A stretch of DNA of 44,427 nt from Halobacillus sp. A1 (lineage in GTDB: Bacteria > Bacillota > Bacilli > Bacillales > Halobacillaceae). Within the stretch, counting starts at the first letter, position 1. The number at the start of each line of letters is the position of its first letter. The translations under genes were made by a program, and so were the position numbers. The stretch is from positions 1 through 44,427 of the forward strand of contig NZ_JAIZEN010000022.1 in NCBI RefSeq assembly GCF_024189295.1, written 5' to 3'. Shown here piece after piece: positions 7,769 to 16,633 of the stretch. The notes under the pieces were generated by a model. It was not told where the DNA came from, searched no databases, and was given only the letters and a program-made list of their open reading frames with translations.

Positions 7769-9415
7769 TTATTGTCTAATCTTTTTGATCATACGGTAGT
7801 GTTTGATTAGGATGATGAAGAGTCCCGCTCCGGCGATAGCTGTGACGGCCCACGCCAAGTTCAAATAACTCGAAACCCCTGTTTGTTGTAAGAATATGAC
7901 ACCACCTGTTCCAATTAGAAGCAAAATGAACGATAGCCAGGCATAAAATAGAAAGAATTGATGAAAAAGGTTCTGCTGCTGTTTTACAGACTTCCACTCT
8001 CTTTCTTTATCTCCATCCTCTAAGTATTCAACAAGAGCCCGAGGCAGGGACATCAAAGGTTTAGCTGTATCTTTAGCTATTTCTTTATAAAGAGAGAAGC
8101 TTGAATTCTCACCTGTCATCCATTTCTTGATGACAGGCCGGCCCCACTCCACTAAATCTACTTGAGGATAAATCGACGTCAGCACTCCCACGATAATGGA
8201 GGTAGCTCTTCCTAGGAAAGCATAATCCGCCGGAAGCTGAATCGGCTGTTCTTTGATGAATTCCTGTAAGTCTTCAAGAATATCATTCATCAAATGAGCA
8301 TCCAGCTTCTTGAGATCTCCCTCTAAATACATGTCTGTCGTCTGCTTGATCATTTTTTTGACCTTTTCTGTATCTGCGTTGTCTAATAAAAAGTCCATTT
8401 CCCATAATGCGTCGATTACCCGGTCATAATCATCCATGATAAAGCCCTGGACCATCATGCGGATCGAGTTGGCGTCTTGCTGTTTGATTTCGCCTACCAT
8501 ACCGAAATCAATGATGACTACGGTCCCATCCGGCTTAAGCATCAAGTTTCCTGGGTGAGGGTCCGAGTGGAACATCCCGGCAAACAAAAATTGCTCGACA
8601 CATAAATCAAACAGGATTTTAGCAATCCGTTCCCTTTCAATGCCATGGCTCTTCATGAAATGGATATCGGTAATCTTCTCCCCTTCAATCCACTCCATGA
8701 CCAGCACTCTCTTCGTCGAAAGATCACGATAGTATTCTGGAATATACACATCATTGAAATCTTTGAATCTCTTTTTGAAATGATTGCCGTTCTTCAGTTC
8801 CATCGTGAAATCCAGTTCATCCGTAATGACGGCTACGACTTCACGGTATAAGGCCGGAAGATCGGCTTTTTTCCCATACTTTGTGAATTTCCCAAGAATG
8901 AAGAAAACGATTCTCAATGCTTTGAAATCCATCCGGAAAATCTCTCGTACCCGGTAGCGCTGTACTTTCACCGCAACTGGCGTGCCATCGAGCAGCTCTG
9001 CTTTGTACACTTCTCCTATAGAAGCCGAAGCTATCGGCTTCGTATCGATCTGTCGGAAGTGGTCGTCGATCGATGCATTCAAGTCTTCTTCAATCGTCTG
9101 CTTCGAGTACTTGAACGGGACGGGCTTGACCCGGTCTACTAATCCTTCCAGTTCACGAATGAAAGACTGAGGAAGCAAATCTCCTCTCGAGCTAAGAAAC
9201 TGCCCGAATTTTATAAGCAGTCCCCCTAACTGGATAGCCTTACGCCGGTATTCTTCGGCTTGGCTGACAAGCAAGGACTCCCACTTCCGTTTCGTTTCCT
9301 GGTCCCAAATCCTGTGTCTCTTTTTGAACCAGAAGATTTGAATGAGGAATTTCAGAGCCATCCATACAATGACGGTTATTCGATAAAGCGATATGTATTT
9401 TAAACGTGCCTTCAT
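7769..9415 (-). CDS. AarF/ABC1/UbiB-family atypical kinase
   Basis: A 548-residue ABC1/UbiB-family protein-kinase-like enzyme. Family motifs are KFGQ (69-72), the Ala-rich nucleotide loop ASIGEVYKA (131-139), the lysine of VAVKVQ (about 150), DPHPGN (285-290) and DFGM (303-306). Two C-terminal membrane helices (about 497-540) anchor it, as is usual. Relatives act as ATPases or kinases supporting quinone and isoprenoid lipid metabolism; a menaquinone organism would not use it for ubiquinone. GGAGAGG precedes the ATG at 9415. An N-terminal hydrophobic stretch (10-30) might also contact the membrane. It is cotranscribed with the phasin-like gene. Confidence 0.88.
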   Translation of the reverse strand: MKARLKYISLYRITVIVWMALKFLIQIFWFKKRHRIWDQETKRKWESLLVSQAEEYRRKAIQLGGLLIKFGQFLSSRGDLLPQSFIRELEGLVDRVKPVPFKYSKQTIEEDLNASIDDHFRQIDTKPIASASIGEVYKAELLDGTPVAVKVQRYRVREIFRMDFKALRIVFFILGKFTKYGKKADLPALYREVVAVITDELDFTMELKNGNHFKKRFKDFNDVYIPEYYRDLSTKRVLVMEWIEGEKITDIHFMKSHGIERERIAKILFDLCVEQFLFAGMFHSDPHPGNLMLKPDGTVVIIDFGMVGEIKQQDANSIRMMVQGFIMDDYDRVIDALWEMDFLLDNADTEKVKKMIKQTTDMYLEGDLKKLDAHLMNDILEDLQEFIKEQPIQLPADYAFLGRATSIIVGVLTSIYPQVDLVEWGRPVIKKWMTGENSSFSLYKEIAKDTAKPLMSLPRALVEYLEDGDKEREWKSVKQQQNLFHQFFLFYAWLSFILLLIGTGGVIFLQQTGVSSYLNLAWAVTAIAGAGLFIILIKHYRMIKKIRQ

Positions 9416-9693
9416 GATAACCTCTCCATTCTATCCATTCGACATTTATATTTACCCTAAGACGCCCTGTCAAAATCCTCTCAATAATAAACACAAAAAT
9501 TAAGTCTTTCAGCCCCCCTTTTGCCTTTTCGGAATAAGTAAAGGTTTATACACTGATATATTAAGGTTTTCACAAAATAAAAATCGACATTCATTCTACA
9601 CCTTCCATCATAATTAGTATAAATTAGCTATTTATGAGGACTTTCAATCGACATACTTATGACATGGTTAGTTAAAAAATACTTCCAATTTAC

Positions 9694-9735
9694 TATTCGA
9701 AATATTTTGAATATTTTTCATGTACGCCTTATAAT
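9694..9735 (+). promoter_or_regulatory. Sigma-A promoter and palindrome of the metalloprotease
   Basis: TTGAAT (9707-9712) and TATAAT (9730-9735) are 17 bp apart, a near-consensus promoter about 43 bp upstream of the protease start. A 20-bp palindrome with one mismatch (9694-9713) covers the -35 box and could be an operator. The rest of the 362-bp gap (9416-9693) is AT-rich and shows no gene. Confidence 0.65.
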
Positions 9736-9777
9736 GGAAATTGCGGGTCACGAAATAAATTCCATTAGGAGGTATTC

Positions 9778-11955
9778 ATGCACATGAAAAAACAGATGAC
9801 TGCTTTATTATCAGTCAGCGCTTTGAGTTTGTCTTTATTTGCGCCAGCCGCAAATTCAGATGTCAGCGCAAGCTCACAGTATGAGAACTGGAACAAAGAA
9901 CGGTATGGCGATACGATCGATATTGACGGAAAGCTTGAAAAAGAAGAGAACCAACAAGGTTTCCAGCAAGAGGCGGAGCAAAAGATAAAGGATAATGCTG
10001 AGAATACGAACTTTGATGAGGATGAGGATTCAGACTCCGAGAGTAATTTTACATATGATGGAGGAACGAAACAGTTCCTTGACAGAGATCTTGCATTTAA
10101 GGAATTCACTCTGAGAAGTGAAAGCGAGCACGCAGAAATATGGGTAGCGAATGATCTTTCTTTTGCGGAGGACGATCCGCGTGATCCACACGTCATTACT
10201 CAGAACCAGGTTGACACAATGGCGGAGGAATTCGATACGAACATGTACCCTGTAGCCACAGATTTCTTCGGTAGTCCGGACAGCCTGGACGGCAGCAATG
10301 CCTTGCTTGAAGACATTGGTGCAGTTCCCGAAGGCTACTACGAAGAAGAAGGAGAAGGAGACAAAGTCCTTATCATGGTAGACAACGTGAAGGATGACAA
10401 CTACTATGATCCGGAGTATCCATTCTTCGTTGCCGGTTTCTTCTGGCAGACATTAGAAAACTATACCGACCGTAATATGATCACGATCGATTCCAGAGAC
10501 TGGGATACGCGTCTGGAAAGCACATTTTTCAGCACAACGATTCATGAGCTGCAGCACTTGATCCATGCAGATAATGATTCCGATGAGACGAGCTGGCTCA
10601 ATGAAGGCATGTCGACTTTCTCTGAGTTCTTAGGCGGGTACGGGATGTCTGAGGGTTCTATCAACTTCTTTCTGGATCACCCTGAGAACTCTCTTACCAA
10701 CTGGGACGAACACGTAGACGCTGAAACCGGCCCTGAAACTATTGCGGACTATGGCCTGGTGCAGCTTTTCACCCTTTACAACTATGAACGATTCGGACAA
10801 GAATTCATCCGATACATCGCGAAAAGTGAATTGAACAGCATTGAAAGCTATGAAGATGCTTTTGAAGAATTCGGTATCGATACAACCTTTAACGAAGTGT
10901 ATCAAGACTTCACTTCTGCTTTAGTTTTAGATGATAACAAATACAAAGGCGGCCTGTACGGCTTTGAAAACATTGACCTGCGCGATCTTCCTGTAGATGG
11001 ACAGGACGAGCCTCGCGGAATGACGGTTGATTTCGAAAAAGCAAAGGATTATGAAAAAGACGGCGTCCCTGCCTGGGGTACTGACTTTAAAGAATTCAAC
11101 ATCGAGCCTGGTCAAAAAGTAGAAGACTTCAGCTTCAACGGCATCGACTTCATGCCGATTCAGTGGGAAGCAGTGGATGACCCGCTTGGAAGCGGCGAGC
11201 AGGTTCTGTTCGGCGGCGATAGCGATGAAGCTGATAATAAGCTGATCTTCGAAGCTGATTTGACTGGATTAAACGAAGCAACTCTCAACTTCGATCACTA
11301 TGCGGATATCGAAGAACAGTGGGACTTCGGAGTCGTTCAGGTTTCCACAGATAACGGCGACACGTGGACCTCACTTGATAATGAAAATACGCGTTCCGAT
11401 GTTGTAGAAGATGGATATCCAAAGATCAAAGATAACGTCCCTGGATTTACAGGCACATTTGATGAATATCAGAATGAAACGTTCGACCTTTCTGAATATG
11501 CCGGCGAAGAAGTACTCGTTTCTTTCCGTTACCTTACGGACTGGGGAACAACAAATGATGGCTGGTTCATTGATAATATCAATGTACCTGAAGCGAATAT
11601 TGCTTTAGATGGAAACAGTAATATCGCTGAAGACTTCGTGAATGAAAATGAATTGAATGAGGAATTCATCAATTACGGAGTTACCTTCATCAAGGAAAAT
11701 AAAGGCGGCAAGCATCAAGTCATCGAAGTCGATCCTTTTAACGTAACCGAGGAAGATGCATTGAATATCCAAAAAGCCTTCCGCCCTGGTAAGACGTACA
11801 TGACTACGTACTATGCCGCTCCACAAGACCAGTTGAATCCTGTACCATTCGAGTATGAAATCACATACAAGGATAAAGGGAAAGATAAGGATAAGCCTGG
11901 TAAAGGAAAAGACAAAGATAAAGACCACCCTGGTAAAGGAAAAGGAAATAAGTAG
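9778..11955 (+). CDS. Secreted zinc metalloprotease, InhA-like
   Basis: A 725-residue exported protease. It has a basic N-terminus and hydrophobic core typical of a signal peptide (residues 4-26), an acidic propeptide-like region (40-95), the zinc motif HELQHLIH (256-263) and WLNEG (273-277). A C-terminal region resembles immune inhibitor A jelly-roll domains (DFGVVQVSTDNGDTW, VSFRYLTDWGTTNDGWFIDN). The HExxHxxH pattern differs from classical M6 HEYGHDLG, so the peptidase family needs checking. The protein is very rich in Asp and Glu, fitting salt adaptation, except for a Lys/Asp/Gly/Pro tail (about 697-725). AGGAGG is 5 nt before the first ATG. It is monocistronic, with its own promoter and terminator. 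Confidence 0.88.
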   Translation: MHMKKQMTALLSVSALSLSLFAPAANSDVSASSQYENWNKERYGDTIDIDGKLEKEENQQGFQQEAEQKIKDNAENTNFDEDEDSDSESNFTYDGGTKQFLDRDLAFKEFTLRSESEHAEIWVANDLSFAEDDPRDPHVITQNQVDTMAEEFDTNMYPVATDFFGSPDSLDGSNALLEDIGAVPEGYYEEEGEGDKVLIMVDNVKDDNYYDPEYPFFVAGFFWQTLENYTDRNMITIDSRDWDTRLESTFFSTTIHELQHLIHADNDSDETSWLNEGMSTFSEFLGGYGMSEGSINFFLDHPENSLTNWDEHVDAETGPETIADYGLVQLFTLYNYERFGQEFIRYIAKSELNSIESYEDAFEEFGIDTTFNEVYQDFTSALVLDDNKYKGGLYGFENIDLRDLPVDGQDEPRGMTVDFEKAKDYEKDGVPAWGTDFKEFNIEPGQKVEDFSFNGIDFMPIQWEAVDDPLGSGEQVLFGGDSDEADNKLIFEADLTGLNEATLNFDHYADIEEQWDFGVVQVSTDNGDTWTSLDNENTRSDVVEDGYPKIKDNVPGFTGTFDEYQNETFDLSEYAGEEVLVSFRYLTDWGTTNDGWFIDNINVPEANIALDGNSNIAEDFVNENELNEEFINYGVTFIKENKGGKHQVIEVDPFNVTEEDALNIQKAFRPGKTYMTTYYAAPQDQLNPVPFEYEITYKDKGKDKDKPGKGKDKDKDHPGKGKGNK

Positions 11956-11965
11956 TACGTAAGTT

Positions 11966-11999
11966 AAACCAACCAGTTCCCCGCACTGGTTGGTTTTTT
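11966..11999 (+). terminator. Terminator of the metalloprotease gene
   Basis: Stem AACCAACCAGT and ACTGGTTGGTT with loop TCCCCGC, followed by a T run. Confidence 0.9.
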
Positions 12000-12069
12000 C
12001 TATTGAATTTCCTTTACTCCCCTACCTTCTTATGGCATGATTTTAGCAAAAGGGAGAAAGGTGATTGAT

Positions 12070-12963
12070 TTGCAGATTACGGAGTTAGAAGTAAAACAAT
12101 TACATACGGTTGCTGAGTGGCTGCACGGCATGAACGAGCAGGATCAACATTATGTTGCCTGGCTTGCTTCAGATCCTGATGAAATATTCGAACAAATTTG
12201 GACCCTTACTCAATTTCAGGAACCGCTTGCTTATGTCGCCTGGGAAAACGAAGAAATCATAGGTTTCATTGGCATTCTGCCATTTTTCGAACAAAAGCTA
12301 TGTCGTTTGCTCGGACCTTTTTCTCTTCGGAAGGGAACAAAAGTGATCGAAGGTTTATGGGAGAAGGCTTCTCTTACCGTACAGCTGCATTTTGACGCCG
12401 TCAAGGTCGCTTGTTTTGAAGCGAACAAGGATTTGGTTTCCTTTGCAGAACGTCACCATTTCCAGCTTTATAACACTGAAAAGACGCTGGTACTTCACCA
12501 ATCTCATTATACGCCTTCCCATGTAAAGAACTCTTTTATTGAAGAAATTCAAGATTATGAGCATGCTGCTTTAGATGAGCTCCACCCGGAGGGAGCCTAT
12601 TATACGACGAAAGAAATGGTAGAACTTTCTCAAGAAGATACAAATAAATTATGGGGCTATAAGCAAAATGGTGAGCTGATTGGTTATTTATATTTTGAAA
12701 TGATTACGTCTCAGGAAGGTGAAATATGTTTCGTTAATGTATCTCCTTTTGAACGCAGCAGCGGCATTGGTTCAGCACTGATCGACCATGCTCTCCAGTA
12801 CGCCTTTTATGTGTTCGACGTACAAGTCGTCACCATTTCCGTTCGAACAAACAACAAACAAGCCGAAGAACTGTATGAAAGCCTGGGATTTGAAGAAATT
12901 CACACCATCTACGCCTATGAAAGAGAAGCTAGATACGAGAATGTAAAACCGATCATCCACTAA
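12070..12963 (+). CDS. GNAT-family N-acetyltransferase, two-domain
   Basis: A 297-residue cytoplasmic acetyltransferase that appears to contain two GNAT folds. The N-terminal half is degenerate (YVAWENEEIIGFIGILPFF, no clear acetyl-CoA loop). The C-terminal half is intact, with VNVSPFERSSGIGSALIDHAL as motif A and NNKQAEELYESLGFEEI as motif B. The substrate cannot be predicted. The TTG at 12070 is chosen because AGAAAGGTGAT lies just upstream; the ATG at 12037 lies before that site and has no ribosome site of its own. It sits between two terminators, so it is a single transcription unit. Confidence 0.82.
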   Translation: MQITELEVKQLHTVAEWLHGMNEQDQHYVAWLASDPDEIFEQIWTLTQFQEPLAYVAWENEEIIGFIGILPFFEQKLCRLLGPFSLRKGTKVIEGLWEKASLTVQLHFDAVKVACFEANKDLVSFAERHHFQLYNTEKTLVLHQSHYTPSHVKNSFIEEIQDYEHAALDELHPEGAYYTTKEMVELSQEDTNKLWGYKQNGELIGYLYFEMITSQEGEICFVNVSPFERSSGIGSALIDHALQYAFYVFDVQVVTISVRTNNKQAEELYESLGFEEIHTIYAYEREARYENVKPIIH

Positions 12964-12992
12964 AAAGTCAGAGCCTCGCTCTGACTTTTTTC
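12962..12992 (+). terminator. Terminator of the two-domain GNAT gene
   Basis: Perfect 13-bp stem AAAAAGTCAGAGC (12962-12974) with GCTCTGACTTTTT (12978-12990), 3-nt loop and T-rich tail. It begins at the stop codon. Confidence 0.92.
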
Positions 12993-13058
12993 TTTTTCAA
13001 GGTTGTGATTTCGTCCTAAAGGGTATAAATGAATAACTGCTTAATGAGGAGGTCATGT

Positions 13059-13928
13059 ATGAAAAGAGAGATAAATCGTGTACTACATAACCTGAAAGAT
13101 GATAGCGAAGTAGAAAAAATCCGTTCAGTCAGTGGTGGAGATATCAATGAAGCTTTCTATGTCCGCACAGGCAGCCGCGAGTACTTCATAAAGGGCAACC
13201 GTAACGTTCCTCCCCACTTCTTTAAAGCAGAGGCGGCAGGATTACAAATGATTCAAAAATCAAACACCATCGCTGTGCCGGACGTTTTTTATTACGATGA
13301 ACCTCAATCCAATGAACCCGGCTTTCTCGTTCTCGAATGGATCGAAGGCCGTAAGAAGTCTGATACCGGACAAAAACTCGGAACCAATTTAGCACTCATG
13401 CATCAGCACACATCCAACGCTCATGGGTTTGGGGAACCTACGTTTGTCGGAGAACTCGATCAGCCCAACGACTGGCAGAATTCCTGGATCGAATATTACC
13501 GCAATTTCCGATTGCGCAACCAACTGCAGATCGGTGTTGAGAACGGAAACATAAATGGGAAAAGAAAACAGCAGTTAGAGAAGCTGATTCAGCAGTTGGA
13601 ACGGTGGATCCCTGACGTCTCCTCCCCTTCTTTACTACATGGGGATTTATGGGGCGGAAATTATATAGCAGGGCCAGAGGGTGAGCCTTACTTAATTGAC
13701 CCTTCTATCTTATACGGAGATCCTTCCTTTGAAATCGCCTTTACTGAATTGTTCGGTGGCTTCCCGGAAGAGTTCTATGATGCTTATCAAGAGGTTTCCC
13801 CTCTCCCCGAATACTACGAGGAAATCAAACCTCTCTACCAGCTTTTTTATTTGCTCGTCCATTTGAATATATTCGGTGAAAGTTACGGTCCCTCGGTAGA
13901 CAGAATTTTAAATCATTATATCACCTAA
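13059..13928 (+). CDS. Fructosamine kinase family protein
   Basis: A 289-residue protein of the fructosamine/ketosamine-3-kinase family, which phosphorylates sugar adducts on amines and so promotes deglycation. Visible features are SVSGGDINEAFYV near the N-terminus (nucleotide loop), YFIKGN with the ATP-binding Lys, the catalytic LLHGDLWGGNY, and LIDPSILYGDPSFEIAF as the metal-binding segment. The length matches bacterial members. GAGGAGG precedes the ATG at 13059; the longer frame to 13029 is less likely. I see no terminator directly after it, and the next 340 bp hold a decayed repeat. Confidence 0.88.
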   Translation: MKREINRVLHNLKDDSEVEKIRSVSGGDINEAFYVRTGSREYFIKGNRNVPPHFFKAEAAGLQMIQKSNTIAVPDVFYYDEPQSNEPGFLVLEWIEGRKKSDTGQKLGTNLALMHQHTSNAHGFGEPTFVGELDQPNDWQNSWIEYYRNFRLRNQLQIGVENGNINGKRKQQLEKLIQQLERWIPDVSSPSLLHGDLWGGNYIAGPEGEPYLIDPSILYGDPSFEIAFTELFGGFPEEFYDAYQEVSPLPEYYEEIKPLYQLFYLLVHLNIFGESYGPSVDRILNHYIT

Positions 13929-13999
13929 TATTTTCTATTGGCTTTTTTCCTTAATCGTATTAAAATTAAAAGCGCTGTATATTTATTCTTTATTACTTA

Positions 14000-14240
14000 G
14001 CTATGTTAAACGTCGTTGTTGATTTTTCATAAGAGTGTATTCCTGGGTACGGCAGTTGTATAGAAGACGCGGTTCTATGGTAATGGAGTTTCGTAACCAT
14101 ATAAGGCTAGGAAGCTCACCTTACACCTATGGTAAGCGAGTGATTTCCCGGACCCATTCTTAGAAAATGAAATAATCTAAAAGCTGAGGTTGCAGGGTAT
14201 GGCAGCTTATATGAATATCAAAACGGGATTTTTACAGAGA
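14000..14240 (+). repeat. Dispersed structured repeat, decayed copy
   Basis: It starts with CTATGTTAAACG and TTGTTGATTTT, like the left end at 17845, and ends with TGAATATCAAAACGGGATTT, like the right end at 3290. The centre has lost most of the core; only GGAAGCTCACC and GAGTGATTTCCCGGA remain. It lies between the fructosamine kinase and YjiH genes. Confidence 0.65.
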
Positions 14241-14269
14241 CTATTATTTACAGACGGGAGAGTTCCTAT

Positions 14270-15625
14270 ATGAAAGCAAGTCAATTCCGGGCTTCTTCTC
14301 ATTTAAAATTTATTATTCCTTCATTGATCGGGATCATTCTATTCATGGTTCCCTTCTATGATAGCGAAGAAGAAAGCGTCACTATATTAATCGCTATTTT
14401 AGCTAACTGGCTGCAAGATACTTTAGCATCCTCTATATCGCTGATTATGATGCTGATCATTTCCATTACGGCGATGATCACCGTCGCTGTTAAAGTAGCA
14501 GGGCCCGAAAAGTTGAACGGCACACCGTTTTTCAAATCTCTTTTCAACGTTCCGCCCGTTTGGGTCGTCACGCGTGTTCTCGGCATGATTTTTGCCGTCA
14601 TGGTCTATTTCCAAATTGGACCGGAAGCAATCATTTCCGATGTCACCGGCGGACTACTTTTAGGAGACTTACTACATGTACTGTTCGCTGTTTTCCTTTT
14701 TGCAGGCTTGTTCCTGCCGTTACTATTGAACTTCGGACTCCTTGAATTATTCGGGGTCATATTAACTAAGGTGATGCGTCCCTTGTTCAAACTCCCTGGA
14801 CGTTCTTCGATCGATGCTCTTGCTTCGTGGCTTGGAGATGGAACGATCGGCGTTCTGCTTACCAGTAAGCAATATGAAGAAGGATATTATACAAAAAGGG
14901 AAGCTGCGGTCATCGGTACAACGTTTTCTATCGTATCGATCACGTTCAGCTTAGTTGTTATTTCCGAGGTCGATCTGGAGCACATGTTCATTCCGTTTTA
15001 TCTGACAGTTGCCATCGCAGGATTCATAGCTGCATTAATTATGCCTAGAATACCTCCTTTGTCTCGTAAAGCGAATACGTATGTAACGGAAGAAGCCGAT
15101 GACATCAAAGAAGAGATTCCTGATGAACATAACACGATTACTTATGCGTACTCTAAAGCCGTAGAACGCGGAAGCAAAGCAAAGGGACCCGTGCAATTTT
15201 TCAAAGAAGGCGGCCAAAACATCCTGGACATGTGGATGGGTGTAGCTCCTATTGTTATGGCACTTGGTACCATCGCATTAGTCATCGCTGAATTTACACC
15301 GGTATTCACGTGGCTCGGTTATCCGTTCATTCCATTCCTGCAACTGCTGCAGATTCCTGATGCAGCGGCAGCTTCGGAAACGATCCTTGTCGGTTTTGCT
15401 GACATGTTCTTACCGGCAATTATCGGAGCAAGTATCGAAAGCGAGATGACGCGATTTGTCATCGCCAGTTTATCTGTTACTCAGCTTATTTATATGTCCG
15501 AAGTCGGCGGCTTGCTGCTTGGCTCCAAAGTTCCGGTCAATCTGAAGGATCTTTTCATTATTTTCCTATTACGTACGATTATTACGCTTCCAGTCATCGC
15601 ACTGATTGCTCACCTGATCTTTTAA
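14270..15625 (+). CDS. YjiH-family membrane protein
   Basis: A 451-residue polytopic membrane protein of the YjiH family, with the nucleoside-recognition (gate) domain also found in nucleoside transporters and spore maturation proteins. About ten hydrophobic helices are visible. Recognisable segments are LPGRSSIDALASWLGDGTIG and ASETILVGFADMFLPAIIGA, a duplicated gate-like motif. A charged cytoplasmic loop (about 270-310) divides two halves. The substrate is unknown. GGGAGAG lies about 8 nt before the ATG. It is a single-gene unit closed by a strong terminator. Confidence 0.85.
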   Translation: MKASQFRASSHLKFIIPSLIGIILFMVPFYDSEEESVTILIAILANWLQDTLASSISLIMMLIISITAMITVAVKVAGPEKLNGTPFFKSLFNVPPVWVVTRVLGMIFAVMVYFQIGPEAIISDVTGGLLLGDLLHVLFAVFLFAGLFLPLLLNFGLLELFGVILTKVMRPLFKLPGRSSIDALASWLGDGTIGVLLTSKQYEEGYYTKREAAVIGTTFSIVSITFSLVVISEVDLEHMFIPFYLTVAIAGFIAALIMPRIPPLSRKANTYVTEEADDIKEEIPDEHNTITYAYSKAVERGSKAKGPVQFFKEGGQNILDMWMGVAPIVMALGTIALVIAEFTPVFTWLGYPFIPFLQLLQIPDAAAASETILVGFADMFLPAIIGASIESEMTRFVIASLSVTQLIYMSEVGGLLLGSKVPVNLKDLFIIFLLRTIITLPVIALIAHLIF

Positions 15626-15633
15626 ACGAAAGA

Positions 15634-15690
15634 CGGGGCTGTCCAAAAAGTCTAAGATCCAGACTTTTATGGACAGCCCTGTTTTTTTTT
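15634..15690 (+). terminator. Terminator of yjiH, shared stem type
   Basis: GGGCTGTCC and AAAAGTCT pair with AGACTTTT and GGACAGCCC, with a loop of about 7 nt and then nine T. The stem is nearly the same as those at 30145 and 38256. Confidence 0.9.
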
Positions 15691-15708
15691 ATACAAAACT
15701 TCAAAGGA

Positions 15709-15862
15709 CCGATTCCGAGACATTAAGGAGAGTTAGGGCTGCGGGAAAGGATAGACTGGCAAGACCCCACAGAGCTTTTAGCTCAATGAGGCTTGCCGTC
15801 TTCCCCGCGGAAAGCGATTCACCTCCAAGTCCCCATTTCTCCTAGTAACACATAACGAAACC
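15709..15862 (+). repeat. Dispersed structured repeat, partly decayed
   Basis: It carries GCGGGAAAGGATAGACTGGC, inner stem GGCAAG/CTTGCC, an AGCTTTTAGCT apical hairpin and GCGGAAAGCGATT. This is the same subtype as 7051-7220 but in opposite orientation. The right end is AACGAAACC (15854-15862). GAGACTCCTG is missing from the left side. It lies between convergent genes. Confidence 0.8.
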
Positions 15863-15902
15863 GATCTTGCAGACTTAAAAAACTATTGGTACAGCTTCGT
15901 TT

Positions 15903-16556
15903 TCATAATAAACGATTCTTGTATAGTTCGGCGATGGCACGCGTAGACTGAGGGTTCTGCCCTGTAATGAAAAAACCATCCTCTACCACATGCTCTTCTT
16001 GAGGTGCTGCCGCTTCATAGGTGGCGCCAGCCTTTTCAAGCTCGTCCTCCAGTGAAAACGGTACGGCACTCATCATCCCCGCAGCCTTCTCTTCTTCATT
16101 AGAATACCCTGTCACCTTTTTACCTTTGATAATTAGATTATGGTTTACGTCCTCCGCACCTATAAACGCGGCAGCGCCATGACAAACTGCCCCGATGGGT
16201 TTCGAATGATGAGCAAAATGAGCAAGCAACGTCGAGATCTCCTTTGCGTTCGGAAAATCTACCATAGCCCCGTGGCCCCCGCAAAAAAAGATGCCATCAT
16301 ATTCTTCAGGGATCACTTCAGAGAGTTTGATCGTATCATGTATTGGCTTCATCACTCCGTCCCACACGCGGGGAAGTTCATTACTATAACTGTGAGGATC
16401 GATTGGGATCTTCCCACCTTTAAGACTCGCCCCTGTCACTTCAATTCCTGCATGCTGGAATTCGGTGGCTGGTTCGATAAATTCCGAAAGCCATAAGCCT
16501 GTTTTTCGATCAGCAATCTGATCTGCGTTTGTAGCAACCATAAGTATTTTTGGCAT
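15903..16556 (-). CDS. DJ-1/PfpI-family protein (Hsp31-like)
   Basis: A 217-residue class-I glutamine-amidotransferase-fold protein of the DJ-1/PfpI/Hsp31 group. The nucleophile elbow is AVCHGAAA with Cys125 and His126, and the Glu/Gly-rich FCGGHGAMVDFP (about 91-102) is typical of Hsp31-like glyoxalase III and chaperone members. These detoxify methylglyoxal or handle damaged proteins; which one applies here is not clear. AAGGGAGG precedes the ATG at 16556, but this ribosome site is the 3' half of a 13-bp inverted repeat that could hide it. The acyltransferase gene ends 77 bp upstream on the same strand. Confidence 0.88.
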   Translation of the reverse strand: MPKILMVATNADQIADRKTGLWLSEFIEPATEFQHAGIEVTGASLKGGKIPIDPHSYSNELPRVWDGVMKPIHDTIKLSEVIPEEYDGIFFCGGHGAMVDFPNAKEISTLLAHFAHHSKPIGAVCHGAAAFIGAEDVNHNLIIKGKKVTGYSNEEEKAAGMMSAVPFSLEDELEKAGATYEAAAPQEEHVVEDGFFITGQNPQSTRAIAELYKNRLL

Positions 16557-16559
16557 AAA

Positions 16560-16629
16560 AAATACCTCCCTTCTCTTGTCCGCTTATTCTCTCACAAGAA
16601 CAGCTTTTTCAAACATAAGGGAGGTATTT
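16560..16629 (-). promoter_or_regulatory. Hairpin that can hide the pfpI ribosome site
   Basis: AAATACCTCCCTT (message sense of 16617-16629) pairs perfectly over 13 bp with AAGGGAGGTATTT (16560-16572), which contains the Shine-Dalgarno of the downstream gene. The 44-nt loop has a small inner CTTGT/ACAAG pair. The stem is followed by six T just before the ATG, so it could also work as the terminator of the acyltransferase gene. Confidence 0.6.
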
Positions 16630-16633
16630 GCTA

